A DNA stretch of 11,118 bases from JANQKX01 sp039028695 (GCA_039028695.1 JBCCHN010000162.1:1-11118); one strand, 5' to 3'; numbered from the stretch's first letter, positions 1 through 7,956 are shown. Notes: generated by a model not told the origin, from the letters alone. Made by a program: numbers and translations.

Positions 1-1
1 C

Positions 2-1369
2 GCGCAGCAAAATGAGGTCTGGATGATCGGCGCTATCATGGAGGGTCGCGGCCTGCTGACGCGCGATCAACGTCATGAGATCGCCGTTGATCTGGAGACC
101 AGTTCGGCTGGGGGCAAGCGTGTCATCCGTTTCGGCGAAATGGCCGTGGAAAAGGGTTTTGTCACCCGCGATCAGTTGGACGAGTGTTTAATGCTGCGCG
201 AAAAGCTGGTGGTGGCGGATGACGACATTGCATGCGGCTGGCAGCCTTTCGACCTTGAGGATGTGGACGGATCTATTCGTGTCAGTTGGTACGTTTGTGG
301 CATTGGCGAGACCATTCGGCGGCAATGGGCGGCTGCCTTTAGTCGCAACGGACTTCGTCTGGCTTGGATTTATCCCTTAACGGGCACGGCTTTTGCGGCC
401 TTAGACAGCTTGATCGAGGCGGACACGCAAAGAATCTTGATCCACGTTCAGCAGGAACTGCTCTGTTGTATTCGTGGCCAGGCCGACAAGATCATTTCCT
501 TTCGCTGTGAACGGCGCAGTTCCCGCCATATCGAAGACGATCCCTGCATGGGAATTTGCCAGGAGGAGATGCGTCCCGGGATTGATCGGATTTATCTCCA
601 GGCAGATGACACCTCTTTCGCAACATTAATCGGCGATCGATTGGGTCGCGATGTAGTGCCCTTGCCCGATGGAAATGCCTCCATTCTGGGGGCCGGCCTC
701 CATCTAATGGGCCAAACGCCGCGCGAGTTGGGTGTGCGTTTGGAGGCATCGGATCCAAAACCGCCCTTATGGAAAAGCGCCGATGCGATCCGTATTGCTA
801 TCGCGGCCTGTGTGCTCCTGGCGATTGCCACGGTGGAAGTGAGTCAGCGCTGGAAATTATCCGGTATGCAAGCACGCCTCACAAGCCTTGATCAGGAGTT
901 TGAGGAAACCTTGAATCTAAACAACGCGCTGGAACGGACCAACAAGGAAATTAAAAGGCTACGTGGCGAGGTTTCAAAACGGCAGGCTGAATTGGCGACG
1001 ACGCGGGAACAGTTGAGCATCATGCAAAATGTGCTCTTGGCGCGCCGTGATCGGGTGCCGGATATCATGGCCGCGGTGCAAGAGGCCATCAATGAGGAAG
1101 TGGTCCTGGATTCCCTTGAAGAGAAGAAAGGCTCACTTGAGAACTTCACCTTAGCGGGCTGGGCTTTGAGCGATACTTCCGGGCAGCTTTTTATCAGCAA
1201 ACTCGACCGAAACCTTGAGAATCTCAACTTGACGGTCGCTGAAGAACGACTTCGCCGCGGACGAAATCGGCTGAACCTGGATGGGTTTATCTTAGAGCTG
1301 CAGATCGTACCTCGTCCGCCCAGCGAATTGTCTGATCAAACGTCCGACAATACCAATACGGGAGGGTAA
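2..1369 (+). CDS. T4P platform protein, PilM/PilN-type (MshI-like), 5' partial
   Basis: The reading frame is open to the left edge (AQQNEVW precedes the first ATG at 23), so the gene probably starts upstream. Numbering from that ATG, residues 2-20 and 37-62 look like two copies of a short helical repeat (LLTRDQ and FVTRDQ cores) resembling the N-terminal domains of GspE/MshE ATPases. Residues about 80-240 look like a divergent actin-like PilM/MshI domain. One membrane segment follows at about 254-274, then a long coiled coil (about 276-340) and a PilN-like periplasmic domain ending near 430. The family links cytoplasmic ATPases to the periplasmic alignment complex. It heads the visible part of a tight operon, and the next ATG begins one base after its stop. 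The overall assignment is fairly sure from order and topology; the actin-like call is weaker because the sequence is divergent. Confidence 0.72.
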   Translation, partial: AQQNEVWMIGAIMEGRGLLTRDQRHEIAVDLETSSAGGKRVIRFGEMAVEKGFVTRDQLDECLMLREKLVVADDDIACGWQPFDLEDVDGSIRVSWYVCGIGETIRRQWAAAFSRNGLRLAWIYPLTGTAFAALDSLIEADTQRILIHVQQELLCCIRGQADKIISFRCERRSSRHIEDDPCMGICQEEMRPGIDRIYLQADDTSFATLIGDRLGRDVVPLPDGNASILGAGLHLMGQTPRELGVRLEASDPKPPLWKSADAIRIAIAACVLLAIATVEVSQRWKLSGMQARLTSLDQEFEETLNLNNALERTNKEIKRLRGEVSKRQAELATTREQLSIMQNVLLARRDRVPDIMAAVQEAINEEVVLDSLEEKKGSLENFTLAGWALSDTSGQLFISKLDRNLENLNLTVAEERLRRGRNRLNLDGFILELQIVPRPPSELSDQTSDNTNTGG

Positions 1370-1370
1370 T

Positions 1371-2024
1371 ATGGCGACGATCAGAAAAAAGGACATCTCG
1401 TCCTCAAATAAAAACAAAATCCTTATTTTGGTTTGTGCCTTGGCGATCGCGTCTTATTTCGGTCTGCATTATCAGCAGTTGAGCAAAGATGTGCAACATG
1501 AGGAAAACATGATCAACCGGCGCCTAAACCGTATGGAAACGCGCCTTCAAGCCCCGCCTGAGCCAACCATATCCCCAGCTGTACTGGAGCAGCGGCTGGC
1601 GGCCCTGGACGAAAGCTTGCAAACCACGCGTACCAGCCTCGCACAGCTATCCGCTCAGTTTGTGCCGCTTGACGCCATGGATCGCTTTCAGACCTTGCGT
1701 TTGGAAATCTCCAATCTGGCCGAGGATAACCGTCTTGCGGTCGAGCGCATTACCGGGCTGAGCGAGGGGGGGCAGACGAATGGAACCAATGAAGTGGGGA
1801 ATCAGGTTCTTGAGGACGCAGCCAAGAATCGTTTTGGGCGGCCCTTAGTGCTATTGGTGGCGCGTGGTCGCTTTGGTGGAATCATGCGGTTTCTCGAGCA
1901 ACTTGAGACGATGTCTTACAATGTGTCGGTGGTGCGCCTGAATATCGCCGCCGCCGAGCTCAACGAGGGCGAGGACCAACGCCGAGGCCAGCCGCTTGCG
2001 CTTGACATCCTAATGGCTCTTTGA
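1371..2024 (+). CDS. PilO-like T4P alignment protein
   Basis: This 217-residue bitopic protein fits PilO/MshJ/GspM. It has a short basic N-terminus, one membrane segment at about 16-33, a coiled-coil region to about 130, and a C-terminal domain (153-217) with the PilO-type pattern: a beta strand, GRFGGIMRFLEQLE, then another strand. PilO proteins pair with PilN in the periplasm and connect the inner-membrane platform to the secretin. A strong ribosome binding site, GGAGGG at 1361-1366, lies inside the end of the preceding gene, so the ATG at 1371 is well supported and translational coupling is likely. Sequence conservation in this family is low; topology, size and position right after the PilN-like gene carry the call. 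Confidence 0.7.
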   Translation: MATIRKKDISSSNKNKILILVCALAIASYFGLHYQQLSKDVQHEENMINRRLNRMETRLQAPPEPTISPAVLEQRLAALDESLQTTRTSLAQLSAQFVPLDAMDRFQTLRLEISNLAEDNRLAVERITGLSEGGQTNGTNEVGNQVLEDAAKNRFGRPLVLLVARGRFGGIMRFLEQLETMSYNVSVVRLNIAAAELNEGEDQRRGQPLALDILMAL

Positions 2025-2027
2025 CCG

Positions 2028-3167
2028 ATGCAAGAGGTAATGCAAGACGTTCCAACCGATCAAGATAACGTCCTGGAGGATCACCAAGGGCATCCTCCAT
2101 TAGCTGTTCTTGAAGTTTTTTTGAAAGCCTGTGTCGACAAAGGGGCCTCGGATCTTCACCTCACCGGGGGACATCCCCCAACGTTTCGCATAAACGGAGC
2201 CCTATTCGCTGAGGAAACCGGCCAGGTTAGTGATGAGATTATCGATGGAATTGTCCACGCACTTCTCAATCCAAATCAGTTGGTCGTCTACCAGGACGCC
2301 TCTTCAATTGATTTGGGCTTTAGCAGCAATGGCGAACGGTTTCGCATCAATCTTTTTCGTCAGCGGGGCCGCACCGCCATTGCCGTGCGCCACCTGTCCA
2401 ATGACCTCTTGAGTTTTACCGCGTTGCGATTGCCGGAATCCCTGGTGGGTCTGAGCCGGCTCACCCATGGCCTTGTTTTGATTTGCGGGGCGACGGGCAG
2501 TGGAAAATCGACCACCCTGGCTGCGATTCTGGATGAAATAAGCCGGAATAGGGCCTGCCACATCATGACCGTGGAGGATCCGATTGAGTTCATTCACGAA
2601 GGTCACCTGAGCCTGGTGCATCAACGGGAATTGCACAGTGATGTGCCCGATTTCGCCAGCGCGGTGCGCGCATCCCTGCGCGAGGATCCGGATGTGCTGA
2701 TGGTGGGCGAGATGCGGGATATCGAAACCATGAGGGCGGCCTTGACGGCGGCTGAAACCGGGCACCTGGTCTTTTCGACGCTCCATACCGGCGATGCGGT
2801 CGGCGCCATAGAAAGACTGGTCGGAAGCTTCCCAACCGGCGAGCAAGACATTGTCCGGCATCGTATTGCCATGATCCTGCGCGCCGTTGTTGCCCAACAC
2901 CTTCTGCCGGCCATCGGCGGGCGAGGGCGTGTGCCGGCGGTTGAAATCCTGCTGGTCAACCGCGCCATCGCCAATCTCATTGAAAATGCCAAGACCTCGC
3001 AAATCTATTCCACTTTAGAGAGCAGCTCGAGAGAAGGTATGCAAACGCTCGAGCAGTCGTTGGTTCAGCTTGTCAAAGACCGTTGGGTGGATGCTGAATC
3101 AGCCCGATCCCGCAGCCGAGACGTTAACGCCTTTGATTCCCTGCTAGGACGGGCACAGGTACGGTAG
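2028..3167 (+). CDS. pilT: PilT-like T4P retraction ATPase
   Basis: This is a hexameric secretion ATPase of the PilT type, 379 residues, which would depolymerise the pilus at its cytoplasmic base. Motifs in order are the PilT N-domain signature GASDLHL (39-45), Walker A GATGSGKST (154-162), the Asp box TVEDPIE (181-187), Walker B around DPDVLMVGEMRD (210-221) and the His box STLHT (250-254). The segment AIANLIEN...SSREGMQTLEQSL near 313-344 matches the C-terminal retraction-ATPase signature (AIRNLIRE in classical PilT), which separates it from PilB. There is no tetracysteine zinc motif. The start is uncertain: ATG 2028 and in-frame ATG 2040 are both possible, and neither has a good ribosome site (AGAGG at 2033-2037 is too close to 2040). 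The operon context is unusual because pilT is commonly unlinked from the assembly genes. Confidence 0.92.
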   Translation: MQEVMQDVPTDQDNVLEDHQGHPPLAVLEVFLKACVDKGASDLHLTGGHPPTFRINGALFAEETGQVSDEIIDGIVHALLNPNQLVVYQDASSIDLGFSSNGERFRINLFRQRGRTAIAVRHLSNDLLSFTALRLPESLVGLSRLTHGLVLICGATGSGKSTTLAAILDEISRNRACHIMTVEDPIEFIHEGHLSLVHQRELHSDVPDFASAVRASLREDPDVLMVGEMRDIETMRAALTAAETGHLVFSTLHTGDAVGAIERLVGSFPTGEQDIVRHRIAMILRAVVAQHLLPAIGGRGRVPAVEILLVNRAIANLIENAKTSQIYSTLESSSREGMQTLEQSLVQLVKDRWVDAESARSRSRDVNAFDSLLGRAQVR

Positions 3168-3175
3168 GGATTGGG

Positions 3176-4798
3176 ATGGCGATCACCGAATCAAACCTGA
3201 TTAGCGCCGGCCTGCAAGCCGGGTTGCTTTCCAATGACCAGTTGGCGGAAATGCGACTTCAAGCTCGGCGCGAGCGGGTGCGCCTGCTCGAGGTAGTCAC
3301 CACATCTGGCCGCTTTCCTGTTGTAGCTTTGTATCAGGCCTATGCCTCCTTGCGAAACCTTGCCTTTTTGGAAACGAAAGACTTAATCCCGGATGAGGAG
3401 CTGGTTAAGCGCATCCCCAGCGGCTTGATGCAGCGGCGAAACTTTCTGCCCGTGCGTACCCGAGGTGGAGAGAGCTTCTTGGCGATGGCCGATCCGGACG
3501 ATCATGTTGCACTGGATACGGCTCGGCGGTTTTTTCGCGATCAATCCAAGCCGGCCCTGGCCGACCCACAATCGCTTACCCTGACGATCGCCGAGCTGTT
3601 TGGCGCAAATGCGGAGGAAAGCCGCGACACTGTAGCCGCAGTTGATTCGGTGGCTTTGCTGGATGAGATTTTACATGCGGCCTATCTTTATCGTGCTTCC
3701 GATATCCACTTCGAGCCCTTGACCAATGGTTTGCGGGTCCGACTAAGGGTAGACGGACAAATGCAGGAGTACCGTCGCCGATTTAACGAGGTGGAACGTG
3801 ACGGTATGACGACACGCATCAAAGTCCTAGCGGGGATGGACATCACCGAACAGCGTGTCAATCAGGACGGGGGATTTTCCTACGACCTAAGCGGCCGTGA
3901 CGGGGGCAATACGGACATGCGGGTCGCAACGGTTCCCACACGGTGGGGCGAACGCATTACCTTGCGGATTTTGGGCCAAGAATCCCAGCACTTGAACCTT
4001 GAGGCCTTGGGCATGGGCGGTGCGGTGCTTACGGACTTTCGCTCTGCCATCCAAAAACCGCACGGTATCGTTTTGGTGACCGGCCCGACGGGAAGCGGTA
4101 AGTCCACAAGTCTTTATGCCGGATTGCGTGAGCTGGATTCCGATTCTCTCAATGTTCTGACCGTCGAGGATCCAATAGAGCAAATCATTCCGGGAATCAC
4201 ACAGGTCCAGGTCACGCCCAAGCTAGGTTTCGCCAACACGCTCAGGTCCTTTTTGCGGCATGATCCCGATGTCCTTTTGGTCGGCGAGATAAGGGATGGG
4301 GAAACCGCCGATACGGCCCTTCGTGCCGCGCTCACCGGGCATTTGGTGATGTCGACACTGCACACAAATGACTCGGTCGGTGCCATTGCAAGGCTAATCG
4401 ATATCGGCTGCGAGCCTTATCTGATATCCGCAACCCTGGTCGGTGTCATGGCCCAGCGTTTGGTCCGGCGACTGTGCCCGGCTTGCCGTGAGCCTCGCGC
4501 GGCAACGGCCGATGAGTGCGCTGAGCTTGAAGTGCCCTTGGATACCGGACAGCAAATTTACGGCCCAACCGGATGCCCGCTTTGCCTTGGAAGCGGCTAC
4601 CAAGGGCGAGTTGGGCTCTTCGAGGCATTTTGGGTCACACCGAATATTGCCGCGTCCATTGCGCAGGGTGTGGACGAGCCCACACTACGAGCGCAGATCG
4701 GAGCCTATCAAACCTTTTGGGATGACGCGACCGCCAAGGTCTTCGCGGGCGATACCAGTTTGGCGGAAGTCCATCGCATCGGCATAAGGAAGCCTTAG
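3176..4798 (+). CDS. T4P extension ATPase, PilB/MshE/GspE family
   Basis: This 540-residue ATPase powers pilin polymerisation. The N-terminal domain (about 1-150) is of GspE/MshEN type but degenerate. The core carries RASDIHFEP (173-181), the QRVNQDGG region (226-233), Walker A GPTGSGKST (303-311), the Asp box TVEDPIE (329-335), Walker B around DPDVLLVGEIRD (363-374) and the His box STLHTND (393-399). Four cysteines form the zinc site typical of PilB/GspE and absent from PilT: CPAC at 434-437 and CPLC at 477-480. All catalytic motifs are intact. It starts 8 bases after the pilT-like gene; a weak AGGGA lies at 3166-3170. PilB, MshE and GspE cannot be told apart from motifs alone, but the PilT partner favours a T4P over a type II secretion system. 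Confidence 0.92.
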   Translation: MAITESNLISAGLQAGLLSNDQLAEMRLQARRERVRLLEVVTTSGRFPVVALYQAYASLRNLAFLETKDLIPDEELVKRIPSGLMQRRNFLPVRTRGGESFLAMADPDDHVALDTARRFFRDQSKPALADPQSLTLTIAELFGANAEESRDTVAAVDSVALLDEILHAAYLYRASDIHFEPLTNGLRVRLRVDGQMQEYRRRFNEVERDGMTTRIKVLAGMDITEQRVNQDGGFSYDLSGRDGGNTDMRVATVPTRWGERITLRILGQESQHLNLEALGMGGAVLTDFRSAIQKPHGIVLVTGPTGSGKSTSLYAGLRELDSDSLNVLTVEDPIEQIIPGITQVQVTPKLGFANTLRSFLRHDPDVLLVGEIRDGETADTALRAALTGHLVMSTLHTNDSVGAIARLIDIGCEPYLISATLVGVMAQRLVRRLCPACREPRAATADECAELEVPLDTGQQIYGPTGCPLCLGSGYQGRVGLFEAFWVTPNIAASIAQGVDEPTLRAQIGAYQTFWDDATAKVFAGDTSLAEVHRIGIRKP

Positions 4799-4801
4799 AC
4801 C

Positions 4802-6046
4802 ATGGCTCTTTACAGCTACATCTCGCTGGATGAGGAGGGCAAGGAACACCGAGGCCGGCTGGAGGCGGACAATATTCGGCACGTGGCGGACCAACTACGC
4901 CAACGGGCTCAGTACATGGTTTCGGCACATGAAGGGGGCAGCGCAAGCTTTGCGCCCGATAGTCCCATGGGCCTCGTGAATGCTATCTGGCAAAAGATCG
5001 CGCCCGGACAATATCTGTCGGTACGCACCACAGATCTCATCTTCTTTTTTCGGCAGATGAACCTCATGTTGGGGGCCGGTTACACGGTGGTTCAATCTCT
5101 GGAGATTGCCGCCAAAGTTATTCACCGGCGCCGACTGGCCAATGCAGTTCAAAGAATGGCCGATGCAATCCCTTCGGGCATCACCTTTGCTCAGGCAATG
5201 GCGACGGAAAAGCGCATCTTCCCCGCTCTCATGATTAGTTTGGTCGAAAGCGGCGAGGTCAGCGGTCAGTTGGATTATGTGATGCAACGCATCGCCGATA
5301 ACTTGCAGCGCCGCATTGATCTAAGGAATCAGCTCGTCAACGCCATCACCTATCCGGCCATCGTCATCATTATCGCCATTGCGGTGATATGGTTTATGAT
5401 GGCGAAGGTCATTCCAAAGTTCGCCGCCTTTTTCGCGCAACGAGGCAAGGACTTGCCGGAAATTACCCAATTTCTGGTTTCGGTATCGGATGTGACGGTA
5501 AATGAAGGGCCTACGATTGCATTGGTCGTCGGCTTGATCACGCTGTTCTTATTCATTGCCTATACCTTTGAGCGGGGCAAGTTGGTCATTGACACGACCC
5601 TCTTGTCGGTTCCAGTGGTGGGGCCCACCATTAAGATTTATGCCGCGTCTCAAATCGGCAGTGTGTTTTCGACGCTTCTAAAAAGTGGCTTCACCGCCAT
5701 GGAAGGAATGAAGGTTATCGCGACCGTCATGCAAAATGCCTATTACCGGCAAGCCATGTTGGCCGCCGCCGACGAGGTGCTGCGTGGACACAGTGTCGCA
5801 AACAGCTTCGACCGCCGGCATATTCCCGTCCTTGTCCAGCATATGGCGGCCGTGGGCGAGCGAAGCGGTGAGCTTGATACGGCAATGAGTGAGATCGGCA
5901 CATTTTATCAGGGTCAGTTGGACGCTCGAGTTAAGACCATGGTCGCCCTTACCGGCCCTATTTTGACATTGGTTGTGGGTGGCGTGGTTGGCCTGGTTTA
6001 TATCGCGATGATGATTGCGGTCTTTCGGGCGTCCACGAGCTTTTAG
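4802..6046 (+). CDS. T4P inner-membrane platform protein, PilC/GspF/MshG family
   Basis: This is a polytopic inner-membrane protein of 414 residues, the usual PilC/GspF length, on which the ATPases act to insert or remove pilins. Two T2SSF domains are visible, at about 80-200 and 285-405, each with its characteristic SGE motif (ESGEVSGQLD at 149-158 and VGERSGELD at 351-359). Membrane segments lie at about 181-202, 238-256 and 381-408. The N-terminus (ALYSYISLDEEGKEHRG) is typical for the family. It starts 3 bases after the extension ATPase, with AAGGA at 4786-4790 as the probable ribosome site. It is the last + strand gene of the cluster. Confidence 0.92.
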   Translation: MALYSYISLDEEGKEHRGRLEADNIRHVADQLRQRAQYMVSAHEGGSASFAPDSPMGLVNAIWQKIAPGQYLSVRTTDLIFFFRQMNLMLGAGYTVVQSLEIAAKVIHRRRLANAVQRMADAIPSGITFAQAMATEKRIFPALMISLVESGEVSGQLDYVMQRIADNLQRRIDLRNQLVNAITYPAIVIIIAIAVIWFMMAKVIPKFAAFFAQRGKDLPEITQFLVSVSDVTVNEGPTIALVVGLITLFLFIAYTFERGKLVIDTTLLSVPVVGPTIKIYAASQIGSVFSTLLKSGFTAMEGMKVIATVMQNAYYRQAMLAAADEVLRGHSVANSFDRRHIPVLVQHMAAVGERSGELDTAMSEIGTFYQGQLDARVKTMVALTGPILTLVVGGVVGLVYIAMMIAVFRASTSF

Positions 6047-6054
6047 CGCGGTCG

Positions 6055-6963
6055 TCAAATGCCCGAAATAAGGCTCCGCAACCAGGAGGTTAAGGGCGTT
6101 CCGGCTAACAGCATGGTAAAGCCCGCGGCAGAGAGAGCCGGCCCAAAGGCCAGAGGGCTCCTTAGGGTGCGATCAGAAAAGGCATGGGTCGCCAATGAAA
6201 AAAGGATTCCCAGCACCGCGGCCAGAAAAAGCGTAATCGGCAGAGCCTGCCAGCCCAGCCAAGCGCCAAGAGCGCCAAAAAGCTTAAAATCGCCACGTCC
6301 CATCACCTCCATCTGCCGGAGTTTCCCATAGAGACCGGCAATCAACCATAAACTCAAAAACCCCAGGACCGCTCCGAGAATGGAGTCCTCCGGTCGAGCA
6401 AAAGGACCCAATAGGCTTGCCAATAGGCCAAGGCCGAGCAGGGAAACCGTCAGTTCATCTGGCAGGATTTGGTAGTCCAAATCAATAAAGGTAAGGGCAA
6501 TCAAAATGGCGGCAAAGCAGCACCCAAGGATGGCCGTGAGCGATGGTCCGAAGGTAAGGGCGCAGAGCAAAAAACAGATGGCCGTCATCATTTCTACGGC
6601 AGGATAGCGCATGGAAATCCCGCTACCGCAGTGTCGGCATCGGCCTTTCAGTATTAAATAGCTTATGATTGGTATGTTATCCCTAACGCCCAGAACCGAT
6701 TGGCACTTCGGGCAGGCCGACCTCTTGCCAAAAGCGGCCAAATGGCTCTTATCGGATCGCTCCCTCGCTAGGGTATTGGCCCATTTGGCATGGCCCCATT
6801 CTCTCAGGAGCTGCTCAACCTCTACTGACCAGGACTTTTCCATGCCTAATGGCAATCTGAAGATCACCACATTAAGAAAGCTGCCGATCACCAGCCCTAA
6901 GATAAGGGAGAATGTTGAAAAAAGAGTCGAATTGCTGAATGGCCCAAGCCAGGACTCAACCAT
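6055..6963 (-). CDS. pilD: Prepilin leader peptidase/N-methyltransferase
   Basis: This is an integral-membrane aspartic peptidase that cleaves class III leader peptides of prepilins and methylates the new N-terminus. It has 302 residues. The N-terminal segment has the family signature GSFLNVVIFRLP (27-38). The cytoplasmic loop holds a zinc tetracysteine: C84, C87, C109 and C112. The catalytic aspartates lie in IDLDYQILPDE (160-170) and in the GxGD motif GRGDFK (222-227, D225). The presence of the tetracysteine loop argues for a bifunctional PilD/GspO enzyme rather than a short TadV/CpaA peptidase. It converges on the platform gene with 8 bases between stop codons, leaving no room for a conventional terminator. 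No clear ribosome site precedes its ATG, but the start fits family N-termini. Confidence 0.93.
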   Translation of the reverse strand: MVESWLGPFSNSTLFSTFSLILGLVIGSFLNVVIFRLPLGMEKSWSVEVEQLLREWGHAKWANTLARERSDKSHLAAFGKRSACPKCQSVLGVRDNIPIISYLILKGRCRHCGSGISMRYPAVEMMTAICFLLCALTFGPSLTAILGCCFAAILIALTFIDLDYQILPDELTVSLLGLGLLASLLGPFARPEDSILGAVLGFLSLWLIAGLYGKLRQMEVMGRGDFKLFGALGAWLGWQALPITLFLAAVLGILFSLATHAFSDRTLRSPLAFGPALSAAGFTMLLAGTPLTSWLRSLISGI

Positions 6964-7208
6964 TTGAGTTGCTTTTGTGATTGATAAATGAGGCCCACGC
7001 CTAGGACAGAATGAATGACCAAAGCGATGTTACAGTTGATTTTACTACGGTTGCATAGTAAAAGAGGGACATATGAAAAGCAATATAGTGTATGAGAAAA
7101 AGGAAAATAAGGTCCATTAGTTTGCTAATATCAGACTTATCTGTTGAGAAAATCTCCTGGGGTCGCGTGAGTGAGGGTTTTTAAAACGAAAGGTTGTTTA
7201 GGCATTTT
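6964..7208. other. AT-rich divergent intergenic region
   Basis: This spacer lies between two divergently transcribed genes (prepilin peptidase leftward, transglycosylase rightward) and should contain both promoters. I could not pick out a convincing -35/-10 pair for either. It is clearly more AT-rich than the flanking genes and holds an 8+8 inverted repeat, listed separately. A 15-codon frame starting at 7073 (MKSNIVYEKKENKVH) follows a GAGGGA at 7064-7069; it may be chance and is not called as a gene. Confidence 0.6.
7040..7063. promoter_or_regulatory. Perfect 8-bp inverted repeat, candidate operator
   Basis: TTTTACTA (7040-7047) and TAGTAAAA (7056-7063) are exact reverse complements separated by 8 bases. 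A 24-bp symmetric site of this kind in a divergent promoter region is the usual form of a dimeric repressor or activator site. It does not continue as a hairpin with a T-tract, so it is a poor terminator. I do not recognise the binding factor. It could control the prepilin peptidase, the transglycosylase or both. Confidence 0.4.
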
Positions 7209-7625
7209 ATGAATCTTGTCATCGCTTTTTGCATGCATATTGCCACGAACGCTTACGGCTTGCCGCCGCAAGCTTTACCATCCTTGCTCTTGGTGGAGGG
7301 TGGTAAGACGGGTGCAGTCTCCAAGAATACCAATCGAACCGTTGATATGGGGCTCATGCAAATCAACACGATTTGGCTGGGTGAAATCTCCAAGATAAGC
7401 GGGCTTAGCAAGCCGGAAGTCGAGGAAAAGCTGACCAATGATGCCTGCTTCAATATTTTTGTGAGTGGATATATTCTCAAATCGGAGATTGATGCGGCTG
7501 ACGGCAAGTTCTGGGATGGCGTGGGGCATTACCATTCCAGAACGCCTCCGATTAAGTCCCGCTATATCTCTAAGGTCCGTAAGGCCTGGGAAAACATTTA
7601 CGGCGAACCGGACTTTAACCCCTAA
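7209..7625 (+). CDS. Secreted lytic transglycosylase (SLT family, pilus-associated)
   Basis: This 138-residue periplasmic muramidase-like enzyme cleaves peptidoglycan glycan strands, probably to let the pilus through the wall. A short hydrophobic signal segment (NLVIAFCMHIATNAYG) precedes LPPQALP. The catalytic glutamate is in LLVEGGKTG (E30), followed by NTNRTVDMGLMQIN, a cysteine segment (NDACFNIFVSGYIL) and VGHYHSRTP, which match the IagB/VirB1/R64-PilT type of transglycosylase. I chose ATG 7209 over TTG 7194: a TAGG lies 6 bases upstream of 7209, and the signal sequence then begins correctly. Its place beside the prepilin peptidase recalls the adjacent transglycosylase and peptidase genes of type IVb pilus operons such as R64 thin pilus. 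Confidence 0.85.
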   Translation: MNLVIAFCMHIATNAYGLPPQALPSLLLVEGGKTGAVSKNTNRTVDMGLMQINTIWLGEISKISGLSKPEVEEKLTNDACFNIFVSGYILKSEIDAADGKFWDGVGHYHSRTPPIKSRYISKVRKAWENIYGEPDFNP

Positions 7626-7917
7626 CAGGTGAGGGGGCGGAAGCTTTGTAGCTTTGGACCCTGGGATGTTCTTTTGCCGTCCTATAGGGGAGTTTCAGCC
7701 CGGGAATCTAAAGCGATGCGGGTTATCCGCGTCGGTCGCCATCAGCCGGGATCGGTCCCCCTTTCTCAAATTGCTGTCCCCTGCGGGTGGGCCCACCTCT
7801 GCCCTTTAGCTCTGACCCTGAAGTTTGCCCCCCCCCTATTTGCCCCCTGCGTCGGTCCTCTCCCTCTGCTACCTCGCTCTGCGGAGCCGAAAAGTGACCG
7901 ATATCTGCGGGGTAGCA
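7626..7917. other. Gene-free, pyrimidine-rich spacer
   Basis: No frame here has family-like sequence; the longest open frame gives a low-complexity, Pro/Arg/Cys-rich product with no good start. The top strand is C/T-rich, with a C9 run (7828-7836) and a C5 run (7843-7847). A 12-bp palindrome, GGTGGGCCCACC, lies at 7786-7797. TGCTACC (7867-7873) and GGTAGCA (7911-7917) are inverted repeats followed closely by six Ts (7920-7925). This may be a weak terminator for upstream transcription, but the loop is long. Confidence 0.45.
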
Positions 7918-7923
7918 ACTTTT

Positions 7924-7951
7924 TTGAAAAAAAATTGCGAATGATTATCAT
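7924..7951 (+). promoter_or_regulatory. Candidate sigma-70 promoter of a Fur-controlled transcript
   Basis: TTGAAA (7924-7929) and TATCAT (7946-7951) are separated by 16 bases and resemble -35 and -10 boxes. Transcription would begin near 7958. The -10 box and the expected start lie inside or next to the Fur box, the normal arrangement for iron-dependent repression. Consensus match and layout are the only evidence. Confidence 0.5.
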
Positions 7952-7956
7952 TTGCA
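7936..7956. promoter_or_regulatory. Fur box (ferric uptake regulator operator)
   Basis: A 21-bp palindrome has arms TGCGAATGAT (7936-7945) and ATCATTTGCA (7947-7956) around a central T. The arms are complementary at 9 of 10 positions. The core AATGATTATCATT is the classical proteobacterial Fur operator. Fur bound to ferrous iron would block the overlapping promoter. No protein gene starts within 600 bases downstream on the + strand, and a leftward transcript would only run antisense to the transglycosylase. Confidence 0.75.

Noticed and set aside
2304..3002. Long - strand frame (232 codons) opposite the pilT-like gene
   Set aside because: It is a shadow of a strongly conserved ATPase gene and its translation matches no family.
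2028..6046. Reading the operon as a type II secretion system
   Set aside because: A PilT-like retraction ATPase is present and is not part of type II secretion; no pseudopilin or GspC/L/M-type gene is visible apart from the shared PilO-like fold.
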